The translations under genes and the position numbers were made by a program. Source: Thermoplasmata archaeon (GTDB lineage Archaea > Thermoplasmatota > Thermoplasmata > Thermoplasmatales > Thermoplasmataceae). From it: DNA of 12,088 bases. Shown one piece after another: positions 1 to 6,159 of the stretch. The notes below the pieces were generated by a model, which saw only the letters and a list, made by a program, of their open reading frames with translations, did no database searches and had not been told where the DNA came from. Position 1 is the first letter of the stretch; the number at the start of each line of letters is the position of its first letter. The stretch lies in NCBI GenBank assembly GCA_021827885.1, contig JAKAUD010000115.1, forward strand, positions 1 through 12,088. The letters are read 5' to 3'.

Positions 1-1
1 A

Positions 2-199
2 TCTTTCCTTGCCTTCTTAAGGAAGCACAGGAAGGAAGTCTTCCTCTACCTGGACAATCCTGAGGTCGAGAAGACATCAGATAAGGCAGAGCAGCACTTC
101 TCGGTGCAATCATGGCTGTACAGGCATAGGTTCAAGACAAAGGATGGTCTTCTAAGGACATCCTACTGGTATCATTGGTACTTATCAACGGAAAGTTGA
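2..199 (+). CDS. Transposase, C-terminal fragment (5' end outside window)
   Basis: An open frame enters from the left edge and stops at TGA 197-199, giving about 65 residues. The tail is rich in aromatic and basic residues and includes DKAEQHF, then a run ending WYHWYLSTES. An acidic residue followed by such an aromatic/basic helix is typical of the end of DDE transposases, where the last catalytic Glu sits, so E of AEQHF may be that residue (inference). I cannot assign a family. The base composition is richer in GC than the neighbouring glycosyltransferase gene and matches the other insertion-sequence genes here. It converges on the next gene with only seven bases between the two stop codons, so an element end must lie in or next to that gap. 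Whether the transposase is intact cannot be judged because its start is off the window. Confidence 0.6.
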   Translation, partial: SFLAFLRKHRKEVFLYLDNPEVEKTSDKAEQHFSVQSWLYRHRFKTKDGLLRTSYWYHWYLSTES

Positions 200-206
200 C
201 AATGTC

Positions 207-1373
207 TTAATTCTTAACATCGCCATTTATTTGTGAACTTTCATTATAGAAGTTTCTTATATAATCATAGAATTTCTTTGATATAATCTTCCAGTCATAG
301 TTATTTTTTACATAATTGTATTCTTCTTCTTTATTGTATTGAACGGAATCTCTGTTTTTTGCTATTTCAATTATCCTGTTATAATATGCATCCACGTTCC
401 TTGGCAGGTATTCAAGATATATTCCTTCGAAATCATCAAATACCCCCTTCAAATAGTCTGAACATAATACATACAGCCCAGACGAAAGGGCTTGCAGTGT
501 AACAAGGGAATAAGTATCAGCCCGAGTCGGATAAACAAAAAGGTCACATTCCCTGTAAAGTTCCGCGAGTTCTTTATTGCTTAATATACCGTGATAGACT
601 ATGTTCCTTTTTTGTTTTATGTCTTTTTCTAGTTCACCCCAACCGGCGACATGAAATTCAATTTTATAATTATTCTTCAACCGTTCTATCACGGGAAGGA
701 GGATATCTAAACCCTTGCCCATAGACAAGGCAGCATTGAAAAGTATCTTTAACTTCTCGTTTTTTACATTATAATTTGGATAATATGACGAAGTGTCTAC
801 CCCATTGGGAAGAATCATTTTATATTTAATATCGGGATCAATCAGAACACCAGGTTTATTAAAAAATAAATGTAACCCATTTATATTTTTATAATATAGC
901 CGTGATTTTATTTTGTTATAGACATAGGAAAAAATACTCTTTCTTCTGGTCAATAAGAAAACCGATGGTACGTCTGTATGTTCAGACCCGATTATTGGAA
1001 TATTTAAGGCGGAGAAGAATACTGAATAAAGGTTATAGAACAAATACACTAAGTCGGTGTCTCTCATTTCATTATAAATTTCAGTTTCCCTCATATTCTT
1101 TGCATCTTTTAATATAGATCTTGTCACAAATATGCTCCATAACCTTTTATATAAGGTTTTTTCATCGATTCGGTGCACGTTTATTTTAATGACTTTACAG
1201 TCCCTAATAGTTCTCTTAATTTCTTCTTCGTCTATTCTTATGCCATCAGTAAACTCAGGTTCTATAATTGTTATTTCTATATCTTCTGGCTTGTATTTTA
1301 TTAGATTTATAACCACATTTTCAGTTCCTCTGCCAGTTTTCAGGCTAGCGAGCATAAAAAATGTAATTTTCAT
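207..1373 (-). CDS. Glycosyltransferase family 4 (GT-B fold)
   Basis: The 388-residue product has the usual length and layout of GT4 enzymes, which move a sugar from a nucleotide- or lipid-linked donor to an acceptor on the cytoplasmic face of the membrane. The N-terminal Rossmann half starts with a hydrophobic strand and a Gly-rich turn (GRGTENV, residues 14-20). SEHTD is at 130-134. NGVD at 190-193 and MGKGLD at 218-223 mark the start of the donor-binding half. The usual E-x7-E donor motif reads as D286-x7-Q294 (DTYSLVTLQ), so both acidic positions are altered. No signal peptide or membrane helix is obvious. The start is ATG 1373, with a TATA-like stretch just upstream and little or no leader. 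It is clearly AT-rich compared with flanking transposase genes. Family assignment is firm; donor and acceptor are unknown, and the motif change may mean altered or reduced activity. Confidence 0.88.
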   Translation of the reverse strand: MKITFFMLASLKTGRGTENVVINLIKYKPEDIEITIIEPEFTDGIRIDEEEIKRTIRDCKVIKINVHRIDEKTLYKRLWSIFVTRSILKDAKNMRETEIYNEMRDTDLVYLFYNLYSVFFSALNIPIIGSEHTDVPSVFLLTRRKSIFSYVYNKIKSRLYYKNINGLHLFFNKPGVLIDPDIKYKMILPNGVDTSSYYPNYNVKNEKLKILFNAALSMGKGLDILLPVIERLKNNYKIEFHVAGWGELEKDIKQKRNIVYHGILSNKELAELYRECDLFVYPTRADTYSLVTLQALSSGLYVLCSDYLKGVFDDFEGIYLEYLPRNVDAYYNRIIEIAKNRDSVQYNKEEEYNYVKNNYDWKIISKKFYDYIRNFYNESSQINGDVKN

Positions 1374-1390
1374 TAAAGCATATAAATGCG

Positions 1391-1405
1391 TTTATTATAA
1401 ATCTT
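1391..1405 (-). promoter_or_regulatory. Candidate archaeal TATA box for the GT4 gene at 207-1373
   Basis: Read on the minus strand this is AGATTTATAATAAA, an A/T box centred 22-28 bases before the ATG at 1373. That spacing fits an archaeal TATA element driving a leaderless or nearly leaderless mRNA. A second A/T stretch (1381-1389) is too close to the start to serve. There is no Shine-Dalgarno sequence before the ATG. Confidence 0.5.
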
Positions 1406-1633
1406 AACTCCAAAGAATCCCAGGATATAACTTAAACCTGAACTTATTATCAATCTTTGTGATTTTTAAGGGATTTATGCGAACTTTTTGTCTCATACCT
1501 GAACATGTGTATATCTTGGAGGGATTGAAAAACGCTTCCCTGACTAATATCTTATTTGAAGATAATTATCCTTCAAATGAACTCTAATACCCTTACGCAC
1601 TTCTCCTCCATGTACAACCTTGTTGTGCTATTC
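1406..1633. other. Intergenic stretch with no supported gene
   Basis: I find no convincing coding frame on either strand. The stretch is AT-rich and holds one imperfect palindrome, listed separately at 1554-1578. It separates the promoter of the first glycosyltransferase gene from the broken gene tail that ends at 1634. Confidence 0.5.
1554..1578. repeat. Imperfect 25-bp palindrome
   Basis: A perfect 10-bp palindrome (GATAATTATC) is flanked by ATTTGAA and TTCAAAT arms, with one extra C on the right. It lies about 180 bases upstream of the GT4 start at 1373 and about 55 bases beyond the end of the broken gene tail at 1634. It could be an operator-like site or a leftover of an element end. There is no adjacent T-run, so a terminator is not favoured. 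Confidence 0.4.
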
Positions 1634-1798
1634 TAAAGATAATATGAGTTACCTATCTTTTTCATCTCTACAAAAAAATCGCGTTATACCACTCCTTTTT
1701 TTTTGCAATCTCTTTAGCCCTAGGGTCCATATATACAGTAACAACATATAAACAAATACGAATGATTCTCTTATTAAAACTGCTAAAATACGGAACAG
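1634..1798 (-). pseudogene. C-terminal tail of an unknown gene, cut by an IS21-family end
   Basis: Read leftward from the IS21 terminus at 1799, one minus-strand frame is open for about 40 codons. It includes a hydrophobic stretch (IIRICLYVVTVY), then a charged part (MDPRAKEIAKKKEWYNAIF). At the A7 run 1673-1679 a one-base shift restores a sensible end, VEMKKIGNSYYL and stop at 1634-1636. I do not recognise the protein. The hydrophobic segment followed by a basic tail suggests the end of a membrane-associated protein. The gene was apparently interrupted by the IS21-type insertion, and its upstream part is not in this window. The fragment is short, so chance openness cannot be excluded. Confidence 0.35.
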
Positions 1799-1990
1799 TG
1801 TAAACGCCGGTCAAGATTTGCGCCAAATCGCCGGTTTGAAATTAACCCCGCCTATACGTAGCTTTCATTGCTTTTCCACTCCTTCCTCATTGTTGTCAGT
1901 GAGTTCTTCTTCATGTCCTTCAGCCTGTATGACTCGCCCTTTATGTTAATGACAGTGCAGATGTCATGAAAAAAGTTCTTCTCGCCACGC
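1799..1990 (-). mobile_element. IS21-family element remnant (IstB-side end)
   Basis: The terminus starts TGTAAACGCCGG at 1799, in the style of IS21 ends, which begin with TG. Two CGCCGGT direct repeats at 1805-1811 and 1829-1835, with a 24-base period, resemble the repeated transposase-binding sites inside IS21 termini. ATTTG-CGC-CAAAT between them can form a small hairpin. The adjoining IstB C-terminus (listed separately) supports the family. The rest of the element is missing: between about 1969 and 1992 the sequence changes to an IS110-family leader. The far terminus is not seen. Confidence 0.6.
1852..1990 (-). pseudogene. istB: IS21 IstB-like transposition helper ATPase, C-terminal fragment
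   Basis: The minus-strand frame from about 1990 down to the TAG at 1852-1854 reads FHDICTVINIKGESYRLKD and continues to a basic tail. The pattern VINIKGxSYRLK is typical of the extreme C-terminus of IstB, the AAA+ ATPase that helps the IstA transposase choose targets. Only the last ~45 residues remain; Walker motifs and everything upstream are gone. The break coincides with the start of the structured IS110 leader. The fragment cannot be functional. Family recognition rests on this one motif plus the IS21-like terminus beside it. Confidence 0.6.
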
Positions 1991-2183
1991 TATCATGGCG
2001 ATGTTAGCGTGAGAGACGGAGAAGGCGATCGTTGCACCACTTGGCCTGCGAGGCCACGCAGCAGATCGATCGCCCTTCACTCTGACATAGTACCCTGGAA
2101 GAAGGGTGAATAGAAGGCTGTCGAGCATTCTCCGACTCAATGTCTCACCAACCACACTGGAGGTGGTATGAATAAAGATAGGA
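1986..2183 (+). ncRNA. Candidate IS110-family bridge RNA (left-end leader)
   Basis: The stretch directly upstream of the IS110-type transposase is non-coding on the transposase strand and unusually rich in stems. Stem 1 is CACGCTA/TAGCGTG (1986-1992 with 2005-2011). Stem 2 is GGCGATCG/CGATCGCC (2024-2031 with 2067-2074), enclosing a smaller hairpin GGCCT-GCG-AGGCC (2043-2055). Stem 3 is TTCACTC/GGGTGAA (2076-2082 with 2104-2110, one G-U pair). IS110-group elements are known to encode a roughly 150-200 nt bridge RNA in just this position, whose loops pair with target and donor DNA. Function here is inference. The outer boundary is uncertain because stem 1 touches the IstB remnant. Confidence 0.5.
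2159..2166 (+). promoter_or_regulatory. Shine-Dalgarno-like GGAGGTGG before the IS110 transposase
   Basis: GGAGGTGG ends 17 bases before the chosen ATG at 2184. This is longer than normal spacing, and an out-of-frame ATG lies at 2168, only one base after it. A small frameshift between the two may have separated the original start (near 2168) from the present reading frame, whose upstream in-frame stop is TGA 2169-2171. Confidence 0.4.
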
Positions 2184-2453
2184 ATGGATGTTCATAAACG
2201 TAGTGTATACATCGCAGAGATGGAAGATAATGGAGATGTGAAGGAAAAGTATGAGAATATGGATGGTGAATCTGCATGGGCAGAGTTCAGGGATAGATAT
2301 ATCTGCAAGAAGCCGGAGATATCACTGGAAGTATCCACATCCGGGAAGTACGCTGCCCGGAAGCTGAGGGACATGGGATTCTCCTTGCACCTGACGGATC
2401 CTTCGAAACTCCCCCTCATATTCAACACAGGGAAGAGAAGAAAAGAAGGTTGA
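2184..2453 (+). pseudogene. IS110-family transposase, N-terminal fragment
   Basis: The 89-residue product opens MDVHKRSVYIAEM and contains SLEVSTSGKYAARKL and ADPSKL-like DPSKLPLIFNT, the hallmark start of the IS110 DEDD (RuvC-like) domain. D2 and E49 correspond to the first two catalytic acids. The KxDxxD motif that should follow FNT is lost, and the frame ends in a basic run and TGA. Full-length relatives have about 300-400 residues, so the second half of the RuvC domain and the serine-containing C-terminal domain are missing. The gene follows a structured leader, as expected for this family. It is cut on the right near an IS256 remnant lying on the opposite strand. Intact recombinase activity is excluded. 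Confidence 0.8.
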
Positions 2454-2520
2454 AGGAAAATGTCTCATTGGAAACAGAAAAAACTGTCCAAAATTCAAGG
2501 GCTCAGATCAATTCCCTCTT
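2454..2520. other. Unassigned junction between IS110 and IS256 remnants
   Basis: About 65 bases match neither neighbour. On the minus strand it contains TTGGACAGTTTTTTCTG, which looks like a terminal sequence of some insertion element, but I find no inverted partner in the window. The IS256 reading frame leaves its family consensus here and runs into this stretch for its last few codons. Confidence 0.35.
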
Positions 2521-3309
2521 GAGAACATTGAACTGATCAACGGCATCTTCCCTTGATCGGAAGAGGAATATTCCCTTGAGATCTGAATCAATCTCATTCC
2601 GATCCTGCACCCTCACATGGGATTCAAAATTCCTTGATGCATGTACAGCACAGGGCTGGAAATCAGCTCTTAGATATAATTGTCTGATCTCCTCCTCTAT
2701 TCCAGGAAGGCCATCTGCTATGAACATTAATGGTTCCTCAACACCCCTTTCATGGATTTCCATGAGAACATTTCGATAGGTAATGTTGTTCTCAACGGGA
2801 TTCATGTAGAATCCAAGTATTGCAAATATGACACATTCCTTCTGCACGGTATCCCGGCGGAGGGAGAAGAACATTGTATCCATGAATATGGTGATGTATC
2901 TCTTCTCCAATCTTCTAGAGCGCCATTTACTTATTTCGGGAACAGTGATGTCGGTGATCCTGGAGATGGTCGACTTGCTGTAATTGTTGTGTAATAACTC
3001 CTCCAGGATCTCTGCCATCTTCCTTGTTGAAATGCCCTTCGAGTACATGGAAACAACGAGATCATCTATTCCCACATTCCTCTGATACCTGTCAAACATG
3101 GCAGTCTGGAACTCATTGTCCCTGTCTCTTGGAACCTTGAGATCATTGATCTTGCCATACCTTGTCCCCAGATCTCTCTCATAATATCCGTTTCTCTGGC
3201 CTTCCTTTTCCTCAAGAAGGATCTGAATCTCTCCTTTCATGAGAGATTCCATGAACTCCTTCACTGTCGATCTTATAATCTCGGATATCTTTTATCAAGT
3301 TCTTCCATT
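2503..3309 (-). pseudogene. IS256-family (mutator-type) transposase, N-terminal two thirds
   Basis: The uninterrupted part runs from codon MKEFMES (3264) to a stop at 2503-2505. It holds two of the three catalytic acids: D129 in FMDTMFF and D184 in IADGLPG, followed by the family's C..H motif (PCAVHASRN). The original start is probably ATG 3309 (MEELDK...), with one A lost from the A-run near 3293-3296, which puts the first ~15 codons out of frame. At the C-end the family frame is lost after VLKRE, near 2520. The last ~140 residues, including the catalytic Glu region, are missing compared with the usual ~390-400 residues. A second copy at 8490-8947 preserves just that missing part. The transposase is dead as it stands. 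Confidence 0.85.
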
Positions 3310-3317
3310 GTTTATTG

Positions 3318-3341
3318 CCTCCTGGGTGGTTCCTGGAGGCA
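3318..3341 (-). promoter_or_regulatory. Hairpin covering the ribosome binding site of the IS256 transposase
   Basis: GCCTCC (3318-3323) and GGAGGC (3336-3341) form a perfect 6-bp stem with a 12-base loop. On the transposase strand the 3' arm is GGAGGC, which is the Shine-Dalgarno sequence, and the ATG at 3309 follows 8 bases later. Folding would hide the ribosome binding site. Similar structures in other insertion sequences block translation from read-through transcripts; applying that here is inference. Confidence 0.5.
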
Positions 3342-3371
3342 TCCTTTCATTTTTCATGAAATTTCTCTCAT

Positions 3372-3394
3372 GATCTATGATCTAGATCCTGATC
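3372..3394. repeat. Four phased GATC sites
   Basis: GATC occurs at 3372, 3379, 3385 and 3391, spaced 7, 6 and 6 bases, and includes the palindrome GATCTAGATC (3379-3388). It sits between the IS256 terminal repeat and the transposase start, where transposase-binding or promoter sites would be expected. Confidence 0.4.
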
Positions 3395-3398
3395 TTTT

Positions 3399-3420
3399 CT
3401 TTACACAAAATTCGGGATAC
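3399..3420. repeat. IS256 copy 1 terminal repeat (transposase start side)
   Basis: CTTTACACAAAATTCGGGA resembles the terminus of the second IS256 copy (TTTACACAACTTTCG at 10414-10427) in the same orientation relative to the transposase. It marks the likely outer end of this element about 100 bases before the transposase start. The opposite terminal repeat is missing because that side is truncated. Confidence 0.55.
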
Positions 3421-3500
3421 TATCTTTCTCCTCAGGTTCGATGAAAGAGTTCTGGTAATTCTTTCAGAAAACATGGGATATTTCACTTAGAATTGTAAGT

Positions 3501-4604
3501 CTAAAATATTTTAAACGATTTCCGGTAAAAATCAAAATACTTGGAAATAATTTTCTCCTCAGAATAAAATTTAGAGCGTTCAAGAGAGGACATAACCAAC
3601 TCATTATAGTTTTCCTTAAAAAACACATTGTCAATTTTTTCTAAAATGTCTTTCGGCGAATCCGATGTCGTAAAATAAGTGCAACTTTTTTCTAATATCT
3701 CTTGAGAAGATGGCGTGTTAAGCGCAATCACTGGTAACCCTGAGCCGAGAGACTCGATCAATGGTATACCAAACCCTTCAAAAGTGGATGTATGAATGTA
3801 CGCATCTGCAGCATTGAATAAAATAGGATAAATATCTTTATCTAATTTGTTAATATTTATTACTTTATGCGAATTGATTGGATATCCAACCTTTATCAAA
3901 GCCCAATTCTCACTTAATTGATTTGCAAAGGAAGTCAGGAATTCTAAATTTTTGTTAGTTCCTCCTCCGCTAACATTTAATAGAAGGCGTCTATCTAATG
4001 GGAGATTCAGCATTTTTCTGGAACTAACTCCATCCCTAGGATGAAATCTTTCTTTATCGATCCAGTGATGTATAACTTGGCTGTCTCTGTTAATTTTTGA
4101 CAATAATTGTTTTCTAGATACTTCTGATATACTCGTTAAGTTCTGTATTCGCTTCAGATCGCTCATTGCTTTTAATACGTTAAAATTATAGGCAAGATAA
4201 GAACTCATACGATCCTTGTTTGTGAAGTCCGAGTGGGACGGTTTCGTGAAGTACATATCGTGTACAGTCGCAACTGAATTTTCATTAACTTGAGATATTG
4301 AATATGACGAACCGCAGAGGTGAATATTACTCTCTCGCAGTACCATTAAACTCTTACATCGACTCTGATTAAGAAACTTAGCCATACTTTTAGAAATATA
4401 CCCTCCATTGCTTTCAATTCTTTTATAGTTTATAAATCCCTTCTCGTAATTTAACCGTTGATATCCAGTATAAAGGAAAGCAATTCCATCACTTATCTTT
4501 GTTAGAGCCTTGAAGAGACTGTACGCAAATGTACCTATCCCTGTGTCCGGGGCCATGTCCGTAATTATGATCAATCTTGGTTCATTCATATTCAACTCGC
4601 TCAC
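3501..4604 (-). CDS. Glycosyltransferase family 4 (GT-B fold)
   Basis: The 367-residue protein is full length for GT4. The N-terminal half has a Gly-rich turn (DTGIGTF, 20-26) and TVHDMYF (113-119), common in mannosyltransferase-like members. The C-terminal donor half begins near VIHHWID (177-183), has the donor loop SGGGTNKN (212-219) and an intact E-x7-E motif, EGFGIPLIE (276-284), followed by GSGLPVIA. No membrane helix is seen, so it is probably cytosolic or peripheral. The start used is GTG 4604, placed about 31 bases after a TATA-like box; ATG 4589 is an alternative. It is AT-rich like the other glycosyltransferases and unlike the transposases. It stands alone between two insertion-sequence blocks. 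Sugar donor and acceptor cannot be read from the sequence; a role in surface glycan assembly is inferred. Confidence 0.92.
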   Translation of the reverse strand: MSELNMNEPRLIIITDMAPDTGIGTFAYSLFKALTKISDGIAFLYTGYQRLNYEKGFINYKRIESNGGYISKSMAKFLNQSRCKSLMVLRESNIHLCGSSYSISQVNENSVATVHDMYFTKPSHSDFTNKDRMSSYLAYNFNVLKAMSDLKRIQNLTSISEVSRKQLLSKINRDSQVIHHWIDKERFHPRDGVSSRKMLNLPLDRRLLLNVSGGGTNKNLEFLTSFANQLSENWALIKVGYPINSHKVININKLDKDIYPILFNAADAYIHTSTFEGFGIPLIESLGSGLPVIALNTPSSQEILEKSCTYFTTSDSPKDILEKIDNVFFKENYNELVMSSLERSKFYSEEKIISKYFDFYRKSFKIF

Positions 4605-4629
4605 TAATTGACAAGCTTATTGCCCTTAA

Positions 4630-4641
4630 CCTTTATAATAC
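4630..4641 (-). promoter_or_regulatory. Candidate TATA box for the GT4 gene at 3501-4604
   Basis: The minus strand reads TATTATAAAGG, centred about 31 bases before the GTG at 4604. This predicts transcription starting within a few bases of the GTG. No Shine-Dalgarno sequence precedes that codon, in keeping with a leaderless message. Confidence 0.5.
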
Positions 4642-4804
4642 TAAGTCTACTATGCTAAATTCTTCCCAATGATCTTATCCCGACCTCCTTTATTTACGTT
4701 TCTGGCATTTCTGAAGTTCTACTATTCATGGCAAAGCCATATTCTGACCTTCTTCAAGAGCGGAGGACGTTAGTCTTAACTACGCTGTATGCAGCAGGTT
4801 CAAT
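4642..4804. other. Flank of the IS110-family element, no gene seen
   Basis: This stretch lies just past the 3' end of the IS110 transposase pseudogene and before the glycosyltransferase promoter. It contains a small perfect hairpin (ATGGC-AAA-GCCAT, 4728-4740) but no supported reading frame. It probably includes the downstream end of the IS110 element, whose exact edge I cannot place because IS110 elements lack clear terminal inverted repeats. Confidence 0.4.
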
Positions 4805-5795
4805 TCAACTCCCCCTTCTCTGGATGATATATTCATCGTAAGTCTGTTTTCTCTTGATCATGTAGTATATTTCCCTAAGAAGATGTCTTGCTGCAGCTAT
4901 TTTTGCCTTCTTCGGTCCCGATCTTTCCGATATCCTTTCATAGGCAAGGGTGATGGGAGAATCCTTCCTGATCATCATGTGTACCTGGACGCACTCAACA
5001 AGCAGGTACTTCAGGAATGTCTTGCCCTTTGCTATGTGGCCCTTCCACTCTATGTTTCCGGACTGGTGTATCCTGGGACCATGCCGGCAAAGGAGAATAT
5101 GTTGTCCTCGCTGGGGAATCGTGATATGTCACCGATCTTCGAGGCTATGGCAAGGGCACCGTAATACTACACCCGGGGTATGGTGTAGAGAAAAGGGGTG
5201 CACTGGGACTGGTTTTGGCGGTCTCCTCGATGATCTTATCTATTTCGCGTATCTCATGGTTCAGGCTTTCCAGATCGTTGACCAGTGTCCTGAGCACAGG
5301 GCCGATCGATCTCAGATCATCATCCGTCCTGCGGTTGAAATTCCCGAAATCCATGCCAAGGCGGAAGGCCTGGTTCCTGATCCTGTTCTTGACAGCGGTA
5401 CGCTGCTTTACCAGGAAATTCCGGTTCCTGGCCAGATCCCTCGATCGCCTTATGTTCACACAGGGCAGATAAGATTCGGGAACATATCCTAATCTGTTGA
5501 GTTACAGAAGGATGTGGGCATCGTTCCTGTCCGTCTTCTTCATGCTCTGTGAGATCACCTTCAGCTTCATGGGATGCGCCACGGTTATGTCTGAGGTGTA
5601 ATATTCCACGTAAGGTGCAATCCTGTCTATGGTGCTGCTTGCCTCCATGACCACGCTCGACCCCCTGTACTCCCCCAATATCGGCGAAAACGCTTCCCTG
5701 CTAGTGGTCACGTAGTACTCCTTCACAATCCTGCCATCCTGCTCTACAACGAAATAGCTCTTTTTCTTTCCAACGTCTATTGCCACATTTGTCAT
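4805..5795 (-). pseudogene. IS110-family transposase, full length but broken by a stop and frameshifts
   Basis: The minus strand carries the whole family layout. The RuvC-like DEDD domain has D7 (AIDVGKK), E51 (VMEASST), and D89/D92 (KTDRND). A basic/coiled linker follows (RRSRDLARNRNFLVKQRT). The C-terminal domain reads IASKIGDISRFPSED, FAGMVP, then RIHQSGN with the Ser expected to be the catalytic nucleophile, and an end at TGA 4805-4807. It is interrupted by an in-frame TAA at 5502-5504 (after DAHILL), a shift near 5165-5185 (around TPYPGC), and a one-base loss near 5075-5085 (after GMVP). All five catalytic positions survive, so decay looks recent. It differs clearly from the IS110 fragment at 2184-2453, which has another start (MDVHKRS). 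A structured leader lies upstream. Confidence 0.85.
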
Positions 5796-6000
5796 TATCT
5801 ACGCTTCCGATGCAGTGCATCATGGATGGAAAGAGTTTAAGCATCTCAGTCTTTAATCATTTTTGCAACATTTCTCGAGTATTTCGAAATACAGCAGCCA
5901 TGCGTCATTTCCCTAATTATGTTGCAATACTTCTATTAAAAAAGTTCTGTAACATTTACGTTATCAACTCTACATTATTCACCTTTCCCTCAGTGCCGTC
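5796..6000 (-). ncRNA. Candidate second IS110 bridge RNA region
   Basis: The leader of the IS110 transposase at 4805-5795 lacks a good reading frame but has strong dyad symmetry. It has a 13-base palindrome GATGCA-G-TGCATC (5809-5821), and a 9-bp stem TTGCAACAT/ATGTTGCAA (5863-5871 with 5919-5927). That stem encloses a perfect 14-bp palindrome GTATTTCGAAATAC (5879-5892). IS110-group elements encode their bridge RNA upstream of the transposase, so the position fits. The transcript ends and function are not visible, and this leader is more AT-rich and less obviously folded than the one at 1986-2183. Confidence 0.38.
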
Positions 6001-6006
6001 TCTCTT

Positions 6007-6159
6007 TTACCTCTCCCTATGAACTTTTCCTAGTTCGTTTATGCAATCCCAGACGATACGAATCTGTCCATGTTTTGTTGCCTTTGATCTCATGGCAACC
6101 ATATTTCCCTCTATCAGCGCATCTATCTTGTCAACAAACTCTGTACCCTTTGTCAGCAT
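6007..6159 (-). CDS. Small hypothetical protein, 50 residues
   Basis: The frame begins ATG 6159 and ends TAA 6007-6009. The product is charged, probably helical, and ends in a basic GKVHRER tail. Its composition is like a coding sequence (AGG/AGA, ATA, GAG codons; GC higher than the surrounding AT-rich DNA). I do not recognise a family. It lies just upstream of the IS110 leader, on the same strand, and could be a passenger of that element, a piece of another element or a small free-standing gene. No clear promoter or Shine-Dalgarno sequence is seen. The frame is short enough that chance is possible. Confidence 0.35.
   Translation of the reverse strand: MLTKGTEFVDKIDALIEGNMVAMRSKATKHGQIRIVWDCINELGKVHRER

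Noticed and set aside
902..1407. Plus-strand open frames opposite the first GT4 gene
   Set aside because: They are rich in Ser, Leu and Ile as expected from the complement of an AT-rich gene, while the minus strand has clear GT4 motifs.
1964..2155. A 63-codon minus-strand frame upstream of the first IS110 fragment
   Set aside because: It lies antisense to the structured leader, has no family resemblance, and its openness follows from the repeated stem sequences.
4883..5492. Two overlapping plus-strand frames opposite the IS110 transposase
   Set aside because: The minus strand of the same DNA encodes recognisable IS110 motifs, so the plus-strand frames are shadows.
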